Assembly: GCA_017304655.1 (NCBI GenBank)
Contig: JAFKLY010000003.1
Location: forward strand, 674,177 to 738,176
DNA from: Sphingomonas sp.
GTDB lineage: Bacteria; Pseudomonadota; Alphaproteobacteria; Sphingomonadales; Sphingomonadaceae
DNA length: 64,000 nucleotides
Direction of reading: 5' to 3'
Made by a program: the position numbers and the translations under genes. Under the pieces are notes generated by a model. That model saw nothing but the letters and a program-made list of their open reading frames with translations. It made no database searches and was not told the origin of the DNA. Shown here piece by piece: positions 34,443 through 44,161 of the stretch (the stretch's first letter is position 1; every line of letters starts with the position of its first letter).

Positions 34443-36098
34443 TCAGGCCCGCCCGTAAATGCGGCCGGCGGAGCCCTCGGAGACAAAGCCATCCGCGAGA
34501 TCCTGCGCCAACGCGTCGGCCGCGCGGCCATGCGGATCACCCCAGCCGCCCCCGCCGGGCACATCGAGCACCAGCCGCCGGCCGGCCGGGATTTCCTGGC
34601 GACCCTTTCCGCGCAGCACGGTGCCGTCCGATAGACGCACCTGGCCCAGCGATCCGTCCGCTCCACCGTCACGCCCGCGCGCGGCATGCGCGACCCGCTC
34701 GAACATGGCGAGAACTTCAAAGCCGCTGCCATCGCGCATGGCCACTTCCACGCGCTGACCGAGGCCGCCGCGCAGCGTGCCTGCGCCGCCGCTGTCGGCA
34801 AGCAGTTCCTTGCGCCAGATGACGATCGGCGCACCATGTTCGGTCACTTCGACCGGCATGGCCCGCACGCCGCTGGGGAAGGCCGTGCCGTCGAGGCCGT
34901 CCTGCCCCGGCCGCGCGCCGGACCCGCCGGAGTTGAAGAAGATCGTATCGAACAGCTCGCCCGGCGCACCCTGCTCGCTGGAGGGGTGCCGGCCGCGCAG
35001 CTGCACGCTCCACAGACAGGACGAACCTTCCACCGGTACCCGGTCCGGAATGGCCTGCGAGAGGCAACCGAACACCAGATCCGGCAGCATCTGCCCGACA
35101 ATATGCCGCGCGGCCACCGGCCAGGGACGCTGCACATTGAGGATGGATCCTTCGGGCGCTTCCACCTCATAAGGCAGGAGCGCGCCATGGTTATTGGGCA
35201 CTTCCGGACTGATCACGCAGCGCAGCGCGAAGACCGTGTATGCGCGCGCATAATTGAGCACCACATTGATGCCGCGCGGCAGGCAGGCATCCGACCCGGC
35301 ATAATCGACCAGCACGCGGCTGCCGTCGATGGTAAGGGTCGCGCGCAGGGTCACCGGGGCATCATAGCCGTCGATCACCAGCGTGCTGCTCCACGAACCC
35401 TGCGGCAGGCGCGCTATCTCGGCCCGGGTCGCCTCAAGCGACTGGTTGACGATGGTCTCTGCCACATCCTGGAGATCGGCCAGGGCGAACTCGCCCAGCA
35501 TGGCCGACAGGCGCCGGACCGCGGCATTGTTGCTGGTGACATAGCTCAGAATGTCACCGCGCACTTGCAGCGGCGTGCGGACATTCTGGCAGACAATCTC
35601 CAGCAACTGCTCATTGAGCTCGCCCTTGCTGGCAAGCTTCATCAGCGGAATCTGGATGCCTTCCTCATAGATGGAGCGGCCATCCGGCCCCTGCCCCAGG
35701 CCGCCAATATCCACCTGATGACAGCACACGCCGAACAGGCCGACGATCCGCCCCTGATGAAAGGCAGGAGAAATCACCGTCACGTCGTGCAGATGCCCCG
35801 CCGTCAGCCAGGGATCGTTGGTGATGAAATGGTCACCCTCTTCCATGGTGGCAAGCGGGAAGCGATTGATGAAGTGGCGCACGCCCGCCGCCATCGAATT
35901 GACGTGGCCGGGCGTGCCGGTGACCGCCTCTGCGATCAGCCGGCCCTCGAGATCGAACAGCGCAGCGGAGAGATCGCCTGCATCCCGCACGGTCGTCGAA
36001 AAGGCCGTACGCATGAGCGTTTGCGCCTGCTCCTCGACAATGGCGATCAGGCGCGTCCAGATCACCTGGTGGCGCAGTTGCGACAGGGCTTGGCTCAT
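34443..36098 (-). CDS. Hydantoinase B/oxoprolinase-family subunit (HyuB-like)
   Basis: 551 aa of the hydantoinase B family (LRHQVIWTRLIAIVEEQAQTLMRTAFSTTVRDAGDLSAALFD at the N-terminus; FITNDPWLTAGHLHDVTVISP near residue 90; PGGGGWGDPHGR at the end). With HyuA it forms the ATP-dependent amidohydrolases of the N-methylhydantoinase, 5-oxoprolinase and acetophenone carboxylase group. The start overlaps hyuA by ATGA. Ring opening of a hydantoin or lactam, or carboxylation of a ketone, are the known options. Confidence 0.9.
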   Translation of the reverse strand: MSQALSQLRHQVIWTRLIAIVEEQAQTLMRTAFSTTVRDAGDLSAALFDLEGRLIAEAVTGTPGHVNSMAAGVRHFINRFPLATMEEGDHFITNDPWLTAGHLHDVTVISPAFHQGRIVGLFGVCCHQVDIGGLGQGPDGRSIYEEGIQIPLMKLASKGELNEQLLEIVCQNVRTPLQVRGDILSYVTSNNAAVRRLSAMLGEFALADLQDVAETIVNQSLEATRAEIARLPQGSWSSTLVIDGYDAPVTLRATLTIDGSRVLVDYAGSDACLPRGINVVLNYARAYTVFALRCVISPEVPNNHGALLPYEVEAPEGSILNVQRPWPVAARHIVGQMLPDLVFGCLSQAIPDRVPVEGSSCLWSVQLRGRHPSSEQGAPGELFDTIFFNSGGSGARPGQDGLDGTAFPSGVRAMPVEVTEHGAPIVIWRKELLADSGGAGTLRGGLGQRVEVAMRDGSGFEVLAMFERVAHAARGRDGGADGSLGQVRLSDGTVLRGKGRQEIPAGRRLVLDVPGGGGWGDPHGRAADALAQDLADGFVSEGSAGRIYGRA

Positions 36099-38191
36099 GC
36101 GCTGGCCTCCTCGGTACGGCGGGTACAGATCAGGGTGCCGTTGGCATCCATGCGCGCGTCGAAGCGGGGCGACACGACCGTCGTCGTTTCCCGCTCCGTC
36201 ACCAGCACCGGTCCGTGCACGGCGTCGCCCGGCTGCATGAATTCACGCGCCACCACGGCGAAGCTGGTAGGCTGGCCATCTAGCGGATCGACCACCTCGC
36301 GCCATGTCGTGGGCGCAATCCAGCGATCCGGCACGGCCGCTGCCGCGCGCTGCCCCTGCCACACCTGTGCGGCGATCGCGACGCGGAAGGTGAGTAATTC
36401 CACTGGCAGATCAAGCACCTGATTGCCATATTGCGTCCGATAGGCTGCCTCGAACCGTTGCCGCAATTCGTCAACGTCCGCCAGCGCTCCCTCGGGCAGA
36501 TCGAAGGGAATCTCGAAGCCCTGACCCAGATAGCGACCCAGCGCGACGCGGCGGACGAGCTGCTCCGCACCAGGCGCGCCCTTTGCCACCAGATCGCGGG
36601 CCTGCTCCGCCATGCCTGCCAGCAAGGCATTGAGCGCAGCGAGATCGGCGTCCTCAACCAGCAGCAAATGATGGCTGCGCGCCACTTCATAGGAGACCGG
36701 CGCGCGCAGGAAGCCGACTGCCGAGCCGACGCCTGCCCCCGCCGGCACGATCACCCGATCGATGCCCAGTTTCTCGGCAAAGCGCACGGCATGGAGCGGT
36801 GCCGCGCCGCCAAAGGCGATCAGGCTGCGCTCTTCCAGGGTCATGCCTTGCTCGACCGCATGGACGCGCGCAGCGCTGGCCATGGTCTCATCCACGATCT
36901 CGCTCACGCCGACGGCCAGCGTGACGGGCTTGCCGTCCCAGATGCCGAGCGACGCCAGCGCCGCATCGGAGGCGGTGGGATCCAGCGTGACTTTGCCGCC
37001 GGCAAAACGCGCCGGATCGATCCGGCCGAGGGCGATGTCCGCATCGGTCACGGTCGGGCGGGTGCCGCCGCGGCCATAAGCGGCGGGCCCGGGCTCGGAG
37101 CCCGCCGAATGCGGACCAACCGCGAGGCGACCGGCGCGATCAACGGCCGCGATCGAGCCGCCGCCTGCGCCTATCTCGACCATCTCAACCACGGGAATGC
37201 GCAGCGGCAGGCCTGAGCCCTTGCGGAAGCGATGCGCGCGACCAACCTCGAAGACCTGGCTGGTCTGGGGGCGACAGTCATTGATCAGGCAAATCTTCGC
37301 GGTCGTGCCGCCCACGTCGAGCGCGAGGACCTGATCCGCGCCGCACTCCGACGCTACCGAGGCGGCGAAGATCGCGCCGCCCGCCGGCCCGCTCTCGACC
37401 AGCCGCACCGGAAAGCGCGCGGCAATGTCGACCGTCGTCAGGCCGCCGGATGACAGCATCAAGTAGAGCGGGCAGGCAAAGCCCATCTCCGCCAGCCGCG
37501 CTTCCAGCCGCCGCAAATAGGCGTCCACGATCGGCTGGACATAGGCATTGGCGACCGTGGTCGAGAAGCGCTCATATTCACGCATCTCGGGCGAGACTTC
37601 GCTCGAGAGCGACAGGCTCACGCCCGGCATTTCCTCCGCGAGGATGCGCGCGGCATGCTGCTCATGGGCGGGATTGGCATAGGCATGAAGGAACGCCACG
37701 GCGACCGAGCGGATGCCTTCGGCGCGGAACGTGGCCGCCGCCGCGCGCACGGCACTTTCATCGAGCGGCAGCAGGACCCTGCCCGTCGCAGCCATGCGCT
37801 CAGGCACGCCGAGCCGCAGCCGCCGCGCCACCAGCGGTGCCGGCTTTTCCATGGCGATGTCATATTGATCGAAGCGACTCTCGGTGCCCAGCGCCAGCAC
37901 GTCGCGGAAGCCCTCCGTCGTGAGCAGCGCCGTCGGCACACCCCGGCGCTCGATCAGCGCATTGGTAGCCAGCGTCGTTCCATGAACCACCAGATCGACG
38001 TCCTGCGGCGATAACCCCGCTTCGCCGAGCAACAGCGTGACGCCCTCGAGCAGGGCTCGTTCCGGCGCATCATAGGTGGTCAGTATCTTCGTGGAATGGC
38101 GAGCCGTGGCGGTTTCAAGCACCACGTCAGTGAAGGTTCCGCCGATGTCGGCGCCGATGCGCGCGCGAGGACGGGAAGACTGGTCAGCCAT
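36095..38191 (-). CDS. Hydantoinase A/oxoprolinase-family subunit (HyuA-like)
   Basis: 698 aa with the N-terminal ATP-binding signature GADIGGTFTDVVLE and the second one near residue 290 (VLALDVGGTTAKICLI), which together define the HyuA family of the ASKHA fold. It pairs with the overlapping HyuB-like gene and overlaps the upstream 2-oxoglutarate-oxygenase-like gene by 8 bp, so the three form a coupled operon. The oxygenase could make the N- or C-oxidised ring that HyuAB then opens with ATP; this order is an inference from operon layout. Confidence 0.9.
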   Translation of the reverse strand: MADQSSRPRARIGADIGGTFTDVVLETATARHSTKILTTYDAPERALLEGVTLLLGEAGLSPQDVDLVVHGTTLATNALIERRGVPTALLTTEGFRDVLALGTESRFDQYDIAMEKPAPLVARRLRLGVPERMAATGRVLLPLDESAVRAAAATFRAEGIRSVAVAFLHAYANPAHEQHAARILAEEMPGVSLSLSSEVSPEMREYERFSTTVANAYVQPIVDAYLRRLEARLAEMGFACPLYLMLSSGGLTTVDIAARFPVRLVESGPAGGAIFAASVASECGADQVLALDVGGTTAKICLINDCRPQTSQVFEVGRAHRFRKGSGLPLRIPVVEMVEIGAGGGSIAAVDRAGRLAVGPHSAGSEPGPAAYGRGGTRPTVTDADIALGRIDPARFAGGKVTLDPTASDAALASLGIWDGKPVTLAVGVSEIVDETMASAARVHAVEQGMTLEERSLIAFGGAAPLHAVRFAEKLGIDRVIVPAGAGVGSAVGFLRAPVSYEVARSHHLLLVEDADLAALNALLAGMAEQARDLVAKGAPGAEQLVRRVALGRYLGQGFEIPFDLPEGALADVDELRQRFEAAYRTQYGNQVLDLPVELLTFRVAIAAQVWQGQRAAAAVPDRWIAPTTWREVVDPLDGQPTSFAVVAREFMQPGDAVHGPVLVTERETTTVVSPRFDARMDANGTLICTRRTEEASA

Positions 38192-39185
38192 AGATATCCT
38201 GGGGGTTTTTCGCGAGCGTGGCGTAGAAGCGGGCGAGGTGATCGGCCACTTTCACCGCCGGATAGGCCGGTGCCTCTTGGCCCAGCAGTTCGGCCAGCGG
38301 CGCGACGACCACGCTTCGATCGGGATTGGCAAAATAGGGCACGGAGAAGCGCTCCTCGCCGGCCCGGTTGCGCACGCGGTGGAAGTTGGAAAGGAAGCGG
38401 CCATTGGACCACCACATCATCATGTCACCGACATTGATGGTATAGGCTCCGGCCAGCGGCGGCGCTTTGATCCACACCCCATCCCGCCGCTTGACCTCCA
38501 GGCCCCCGACCTCGCCCTGGGCGAGAATGGTGAACGGCCCCTCATCGGTGTGCGGCACCATGTTGGAAACCTCGTCATCCGCGCTGGCGGGCAGACGCGG
38601 ATAATAGTTCATCGACAGCTGCGAAGCCGGCTGCCGGAACCAGTCGTCAAAGCGGTATTCCGGCAGGCCAAGGCCAAGCGCAAACGCGCGCAGCAATTCG
38701 CGCGAGAGCATGAGCATGGCATCGAGATAGGCTTCGCTCGCGGCGCGGAACGCCGGCATGTCGGCGGGAAAGCGATTGGGATGATCGAAAATCGCGGCAT
38801 GTTCCATGTCGGCCGGGTCGGCCGGCCATTCATGCTGCAGCCGATACTGCTCGAACAGACGCGTGTTGCGCGAAAAACCGTCCGCCTTCGGCGCGCCGAT
38901 CCAGCCGCGATACCAGTCCGGCGTCGCCGCGCTCTGGGCACGCTCCGCGACCGGCCGCGCAAAGAAGGATGCTGCAGCGGCGAAGACATCGTCTCGGGCG
39001 GCCTGCGGCACGCCATGGCCCGTCAGGTAGAAGAAGCCGATCTGCTCGCACGCACGGGCGATCTCGTCCGCCACAGCCTGTCGCGCGGCGGCATCCCCAG
39101 TGAGGAAGGGAGCAAAATCAACGACCGGCACCTCATCCAGCGTGATGGCTTGGGCGGCGGATACATCATCGGCGGAACGGCTCAT
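38184..39185 (-). CDS. Isopenicillin-N-synthase-like 2-oxoglutarate/Fe(II) oxygenase
   Basis: 333 aa from the ATG at 39185, preceded by GGAGCTG. The double-stranded beta-helix carries the iron triad H212-T-D214 (MVPHTDEGPF) and H269 (SNFHRV), and the 2-oxoglutarate-binding arginine R279-F-S. Family members hydroxylate, demethylate or cyclise small molecules. It is the first gene of the operon with hyuA and hyuB and is divergent from the SDR/lyase operon. Substrate unknown. Confidence 0.88.
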   Translation of the reverse strand: MSRSADDVSAAQAITLDEVPVVDFAPFLTGDAAARQAVADEIARACEQIGFFYLTGHGVPQAARDDVFAAAASFFARPVAERAQSAATPDWYRGWIGAPKADGFSRNTRLFEQYRLQHEWPADPADMEHAAIFDHPNRFPADMPAFRAASEAYLDAMLMLSRELLRAFALGLGLPEYRFDDWFRQPASQLSMNYYPRLPASADDEVSNMVPHTDEGPFTILAQGEVGGLEVKRRDGVWIKAPPLAGAYTINVGDMMMWWSNGRFLSNFHRVRNRAGEERFSVPYFANPDRSVVVAPLAELLGQEAPAYPAVKVADHLARFYATLAKNPQDIYG

Positions 39186-39386
39186 GATCAGCTCCATCGG
39201 AAAAGTCGCGGAGTCTCGCGACAGACAAGCAAGGCCGCAACGGCGCGTCTTCTTGATTAGGGCAACACTTGGCCACGATGCGTTGTTTTTTTGGCAATCC
39301 CCCGCTGCCGAAACTTCACCTTGGCGCACCACAGCCTGCGGGCTAGGTCAAAGCCTGCACATGATCCGGAAGGCACGGGCGCACAC

Positions 39387-40178
39387 ATGACAGGCACAGA
39401 CGGCCAGGCGTCAAGGCTGGCAGGGCAGATCATCGCCCTGACCGGCGGCACGCGCGGGCTCGGCCTCGCCCTGGCCCATGCCCTCGTCGCACAGGGCGCG
39501 CGCGTGGCGCTGATCGGCCGCGACAAGGCCACTGGCGCGGCGGCAGAAGCAGCCATCGGCGATATGGCACGCGCCTATGCGGCCGACGTCACCGACGCGG
39601 CCGGGCTTGTCGCCACTTTCGCGCGGATCGCCGAAGACATGGGCCCGGTCGTTGCACTGATCTGCGCGGCGGGCGTCAGCAGCGGCAAGGCTCCGATCTG
39701 GCAGGATGGCGAGGCGGCGTATCGTCACTGTTTCGACATCAATGTGCTGGGCGTCATCAACGCGCTTGGCGCCGCCATGCCGACCATGGTCGCCCGCGGC
39801 ACCGGGCAAGTGGTCGTCATCGGCGGCACCTATGGCCACAAGGGCGTCGCCGGGCAGGGAATTTATGCTGCATCCAAATGGGCCGTGCGCGGACTGGTGC
39901 GCTCCGCCGCACTCGACGGCGCACCATACGGCATCCGGGTCAACATGGTCTCCCCCGGGGGCATCGACGGCGAGCGCCTGCGTCGCCTGTTCCGCCAGTC
40001 GGCCGAGCGCGCGGGCGAGGCGCCGGACGCTCCCTATAACCGCTTCGTCAAATCCACGGCTCTGGGCCGGCTCGTGGGCGAAGACGATGTAGCGCACGCC
40101 GTGCTGCACCTGCTGGGCCCGGGCGGCCGCATGATGACCGGACAGGACATCATCGTCGACGCCGGAACGATCATCTAA
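39387..40178 (+). CDS. SDR-family oxidoreductase, second of the Gly-for-Ser type
   Basis: 263 aa from the ATG at 39387. Motifs are TGGTRGLG, then Y160-A-A-S-K164, with G147-T148 where the catalytic serine is expected. It is related to the SDRs at 32115 and 47035. It is first of a four-gene operon with a cystathionine-lyase-like enzyme, DUF3830 and an aldehyde dehydrogenase. Confidence 0.86.
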   Translation: MTGTDGQASRLAGQIIALTGGTRGLGLALAHALVAQGARVALIGRDKATGAAAEAAIGDMARAYAADVTDAAGLVATFARIAEDMGPVVALICAAGVSSGKAPIWQDGEAAYRHCFDINVLGVINALGAAMPTMVARGTGQVVVIGGTYGHKGVAGQGIYAASKWAVRGLVRSAALDGAPYGIRVNMVSPGGIDGERLRRLFRQSAERAGEAPDAPYNRFVKSTALGRLVGEDDVAHAVLHLLGPGGRMMTGQDIIVDAGTII

Positions 40179-40195
40179 AGGAGTCAAGACGAGCC

Positions 40196-41395
40196 ATGAC
40201 CACCGACCTTTCGCGTTTTGGCCGCGGCACCCAGACACTGCACGCCGGGCGCGATCCGGCGGCCAATTTCGGCGTGGTCAATCCGCCGGTCTATCACTGC
40301 TCAACCGTGCTGTTCGACAGCGTCGACCAGTTGCTCGAGACGCGCCGCGATCGCGCTTCGGGCGCTTATGTCGGCTTCACATATGGGCGCGAGGGCACGG
40401 CCACGACCCGCGCTTTCGAGGATGCGATCACCCTGTTGGAAGGCGGCTATCGCGCCGTCACCACCTCCTGCGGTCTGGGTGCCATCTGCGCAGCGCTCAC
40501 GGCATTCCTGTCGGCAGGCGACCATCTGCTGATCGTGGACAGCCTTTACGGCCCGGCCCGCGCCTTCTGCGAGGAATTCCTCAAGAAGTTCGGGGTGGAG
40601 GTGACCTATTACCGCCCCTCGATCGGCGCCGGGATCGAAGCGCTGCTCCAACCGAACACCAAGGTGATCTATCTGGAAAGCCCCGGTTCGCTGACTTTCG
40701 AAATGACGGATGTGCCCGCCATTACCAAGATCGCTCGCGCACGGGGCATCAAGACCGTGTTCGACAACACATGGGGCAGCCCAGTCAACTTCCGTCCGCT
40801 GGAACATGGCGTCGACGTGTCGATCAATGCGGCCACCAAATATATCTCGGGCCATTCGGACCTGATGCTGGGCGTTGCAGTCTGCACGGAAGAGGCCTTC
40901 ATCCCGGTCAAGAAGACGGCCTCGGGCAGCGGCTATTGCGGCGGGCCGGATGACATCTACATGGCGCTGCGCGGCCTGCGCACCCTGCCGCTGCGGATGA
41001 AGCAGCATCAGGCCTCCGCCACGGCCGTCGCGCAATGGCTGCAGGGCCGGCCGGAAGTGGCGCGGGTCATGTACCCCGCCCTGCCCGGCGACCCGGGCCA
41101 TGAGATCTGGAAGCGCGACTATGATGGCGCCTCAGGCCTGTTCGGCGTGGTGCTCAATGCCTGCACCGACAAGCAGTTCGCCGCAATGCTCGACCATATG
41201 GACCTCTTCAAGCTGGGGTACAGCTGGGGCGGCTATGAGAGTCTGGTCGTACCGACCTATCCGTCCGACCTTCGCTCGGCCGTCAGCTGGGACGCGCCCG
41301 GACCGTCGCTGCGCCTCCATGTCGGCCTGGAAGACGTGGAGGATCTCATCGGCGATCTCGACCGCGGCTTTGCGCGCATGCACGCGGCTGCCTGA
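40196..41395 (+). CDS. PLP-dependent trans-sulfuration enzyme, cystathionine beta-lyase type
   Basis: 399 aa of the Cys/Met metabolism PLP family. The PLP lysine should be K215 (SINAATKYISGHSD) with D190 contacting the ring nitrogen (VFDNTWGSP). YGREGTATTRAFE near residue 63 and the C-terminal SWGGYESLV resemble MetC beta-lyases. In this catabolic operon it may cleave a C-S or C-N bond rather than take part in methionine synthesis, but no direct sign of the substrate is visible. It lies 17 bp after the SDR gene. Confidence 0.86.
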   Translation: MTTDLSRFGRGTQTLHAGRDPAANFGVVNPPVYHCSTVLFDSVDQLLETRRDRASGAYVGFTYGREGTATTRAFEDAITLLEGGYRAVTTSCGLGAICAALTAFLSAGDHLLIVDSLYGPARAFCEEFLKKFGVEVTYYRPSIGAGIEALLQPNTKVIYLESPGSLTFEMTDVPAITKIARARGIKTVFDNTWGSPVNFRPLEHGVDVSINAATKYISGHSDLMLGVAVCTEEAFIPVKKTASGSGYCGGPDDIYMALRGLRTLPLRMKQHQASATAVAQWLQGRPEVARVMYPALPGDPGHEIWKRDYDGASGLFGVVLNACTDKQFAAMLDHMDLFKLGYSWGGYESLVVPTYPSDLRSAVSWDAPGPSLRLHVGLEDVEDLIGDLDRGFARMHAAA

Positions 41396-41422
41396 TCTTT
41401 TCCCTTTCCCTCGGAGCGTCCC

Positions 41423-41839
41423 ATGACCCTGATCGCCATCAAGGCCGGCCCCTATGACTTCACCGCGCGGTTGGAGGAGGATCTCGCACCGGTCACCTGC
41501 GCCCGCTTCAAGGCGATGCTGCCTTATGAGGAGAAGGTGATCCACGTGCGCTGGAGTGGGGAAGGCGTTTGGATTCCCATGGGCGACGAGCCCTATGACC
41601 TTCCCTGGGAAAACCCCACGCGTCACCCCGCCCCCGGCGAATTCATCTTCTATCCCGGCGGCTACAGCGAGACCGAAATCCTGCTCGCTTATGGCGGCGT
41701 CGCCTTTGCGAGCAAGCTCGGACCCTTGGCAGGCATCCACTTCATGACCATCGTCGAAGGCAAGGAGAATCTGGCAAAGCTGGGCAAGCAGACGCTGTGG
41801 GAAGGCGCCCAGCCGATCAGCTTTGCGGTAAAGGACTAA
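41423..41839 (+). CDS. DUF3830 family protein
   Basis: 138 aa that match the DUF3830 pattern throughout (TCARFKAMLPYEEKVIHVRWSGE, then FYPGGYSETEILLAYGG, then HFMTIVEG). The family is cyclophilin-like in fold, with no settled function, and I associate it with hydantoinase and amide-degrading loci. It lies 27 bp after the lyase gene and 3 bp before the aldehyde dehydrogenase gene. Confidence 0.8.
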   Translation: MTLIAIKAGPYDFTARLEEDLAPVTCARFKAMLPYEEKVIHVRWSGEGVWIPMGDEPYDLPWENPTRHPAPGEFIFYPGGYSETEILLAYGGVAFASKLGPLAGIHFMTIVEGKENLAKLGKQTLWEGAQPISFAVKD

Positions 41840-41842
41840 ACC

Positions 41843-43312
41843 ATGACGCAACCCTTCCCCGTCCAGAACCCGATGGGCCTGCTGATCGGCGGGGAGTGGG
41901 TGCCGGCACAATCCGGCCAGACCCTCGCCTCGCACAATCCGGCCACCGGCGAACATCTCGTCGACTTTGCCCGTGGCGAGGCCGAAGATGTTGACCGCGC
42001 CGTCGCGGCTGCACGCGCTGCGTTCGAGAGCGGTCCCTGGCCGCACTTCTCGCCGACCGAGCGGCAGGCGCTCCTCTTGCGCCTGGCCGATCTGGTCGAG
42101 GCCAATGCCGAGCAACTCGCCATGCTCGATACGCTCGACATGGGCTCCCCCATCCGCCACACGCGCGGCAGCGTCGCGATGCTGACCGATTTGCTGCGCT
42201 ATTATGCCGGCATGGCGCGAGGCATCGAAGGGATCACCGCCACACCCTCCAACCCGGCGCTCTTTGCCTGCACCGTCAGGGAGCCGGTCGGCGTCTGTGC
42301 CGCCATCATTCCCTGGAACGGGCCGCTCTGGGCGAGCATCCTGAAGCTCGGGCCAGTCCTGGCGACAGGCTGCACGCTCGTTCTCAAGCCGGCAGAAGAC
42401 GCCTCGCTCTCGCCGCTCATGTTAGGCAAGCTCGCGCTCGAAGCGGGAGTACCGCCCGGCGTCTTCAACATCGTGACGGGCCTTGGCACGGAAGCCGGCG
42501 CGGCCCTCGCCGCACATCCCGGCATCGACAAGATCGCGTTCACCGGATCAGACACGACCGGCCGCGCGATCATGGCCGCCGCCGCCGGCACTCTCAAGCG
42601 GATCAGCCTGGAGCTGGGCGGCAAGTCTCCCAACATCATCTTTGCCGATGCCGACCTCGACAAGGCGGCGCGTATGGCGGTTGTGGCGGCCTTCGCTAAT
42701 TCCGGTCAGGTCTGCAGCGCAGGCACCCGCCTGTTCGTCGAGCGCCCGATCGCCGACGATTTCGCTGCCGCTGTCGCGCGCCACGCGGGCGCTTTGCGGA
42801 TCGGCAACGGTCTTGAACCGGCGACAGATCTCGGTCCGCTGGTCTCCGCACGCCAATTGGCACGCGTGAGCGGCTATATGGAGGAGGCCCTGCGTGAGGG
42901 CGCCGGTGCCGTCTGCGGCGGTGCCAGGCTTGAGGATGGTGCCTTCGGTCAGGGCTTCTTCTTCCCGCCCACTGTCCTCTCCGGCGCCGCTGACGCAATG
43001 CGCGCGGTGCGTGAGGAAATATTCGGCCCCATCCTCGCGGTCCTGCCGTTCGACAGCGAAGAGGAAGTGGTGGCCCGCGCCAATGCAACCCCCTTCGGCC
43101 TCGGGGCGGGGATCTGGACCGGCAATGTCGGCCGCGCCCATCGCCTGGGCCGCGCGCTGCGCGCGGGGTCTGTCTGGGTCAATTGCTACAACGCGATCGA
43201 CCCCGCCATGCCCTCAGGTGGCGTGAAAGCGAGCGGCATGGGCCGGGAATATGGCAAGGCCCATCTCGACGAGCATCTCGAAACCAAATCGATCTGGATC
43301 GCCACGGACTGA
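41843..43312 (+). CDS. NAD(P)-dependent aldehyde dehydrogenase
   Basis: 489 aa. It has the catalytic base E257 (SLELGGKSPN), nucleophile C291 (ANSGQVCSAGTR) and IIPWNGPLW near residue 155. It is a paralogue of the enzyme at 649-2142. It is last of the SDR-lyase-DUF3830 operon and probably oxidises an aldehyde made by the SDR or lyase. Confidence 0.9.
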   Translation: MTQPFPVQNPMGLLIGGEWVPAQSGQTLASHNPATGEHLVDFARGEAEDVDRAVAAARAAFESGPWPHFSPTERQALLLRLADLVEANAEQLAMLDTLDMGSPIRHTRGSVAMLTDLLRYYAGMARGIEGITATPSNPALFACTVREPVGVCAAIIPWNGPLWASILKLGPVLATGCTLVLKPAEDASLSPLMLGKLALEAGVPPGVFNIVTGLGTEAGAALAAHPGIDKIAFTGSDTTGRAIMAAAAGTLKRISLELGGKSPNIIFADADLDKAARMAVVAAFANSGQVCSAGTRLFVERPIADDFAAAVARHAGALRIGNGLEPATDLGPLVSARQLARVSGYMEEALREGAGAVCGGARLEDGAFGQGFFFPPTVLSGAADAMRAVREEIFGPILAVLPFDSEEEVVARANATPFGLGAGIWTGNVGRAHRLGRALRAGSVWVNCYNAIDPAMPSGGVKASGMGREYGKAHLDEHLETKSIWIATD

Positions 43313-43342
43313 GCCGGGCGGCAGGCGCCGCCGCCGGTCAGC

Positions 43343-43921
43343 TCACATCCATTTCTGGACTGTCGGCTTCTCGAACACCGCAAGCTTGTCGATCAAGGCA
43401 TCGGGCACCGGATCGAGAGCAATGCCTTCGCGGTGCGCGGCGGGCAGGAACTTGCGCGCAATCATCGTGTCGATGAAGCCCATGAAGCTGTCATAATAGC
43501 CATCAACATTGAGCAGACCGACCGGCTTGTCCACGTCGCCCAACTGGTTGAGCGTCCAGGCTTCCATGAATTCCTCGGCCGTGCCGATGCCGCCGGGCAG
43601 GGCAATGCAGGCATCGGCAAGATCGAGCATCCGCGCCTTGCGCGCGCGCATCCCCTCGACGATTTCGCTTTCGCTCAGGCCAGAGTGCAAGTGCCCCTTC
43701 TCGAACAGGCGCTGGGTGATCACGCCATGAACCCGGCCCCCTTCGGCCAGTGCAGCGTCGGCCAATATTCCCATCAATCCCTTGTGGGTTCCGCCATAGA
43801 CGATGGTGATCCCGCGCCGGGCCAGGGCAGCGCCCAGCGCGGCAGATGCCTCCTTGTATGCCTCCCCTTCACCAACATTGGACCCACAGAAGATGGCGAT
43901 GGCGGAAAGGGTGCGAGACAT
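43343..43921 (-). CDS. LOG-family nucleotide phosphoribohydrolase
   Basis: 192 aa from the ATG at 43921. It carries the PGGIGTAEEF motif (the PGGxGTxxE signature) and IAIFCGSNVG at the N-terminus, which define the LOG/TIGR00730 family, often mislabelled lysine decarboxylase. These enzymes release the base from nucleoside 5'-monophosphates, as in cytokinin activation. It stands alone between two catabolic operons on the opposite strand; a link to them is not evident. Confidence 0.88.
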   Translation of the reverse strand: MSRTLSAIAIFCGSNVGEGEAYKEASAALGAALARRGITIVYGGTHKGLMGILADAALAEGGRVHGVITQRLFEKGHLHSGLSESEIVEGMRARKARMLDLADACIALPGGIGTAEEFMEAWTLNQLGDVDKPVGLLNVDGYYDSFMGFIDTMIARKFLPAAHREGIALDPVPDALIDKLAVFEKPTVQKWM

Positions 43922-44161
43922 GGATAAGCTTTCTAAAACGGAACGCGAGGCATCAGCAGCTAGCCTATGCCCACGCCCTAGCGCAACGCCGGGCGGACCT
44001 CCAGCAATGGCACAATCGGCAACGCGGCACTGCGAAACAGGCAACACATCGCAGCCCTCATCCGGGGCAAAGTCAGCCGACAAAAGGCGGGGTAGCCGCA
44101 GGACTGCGACCATGCTTCGGTCGCGGCGGTCATTCGCCTGTGAATTCAACGAGAGGCCATC

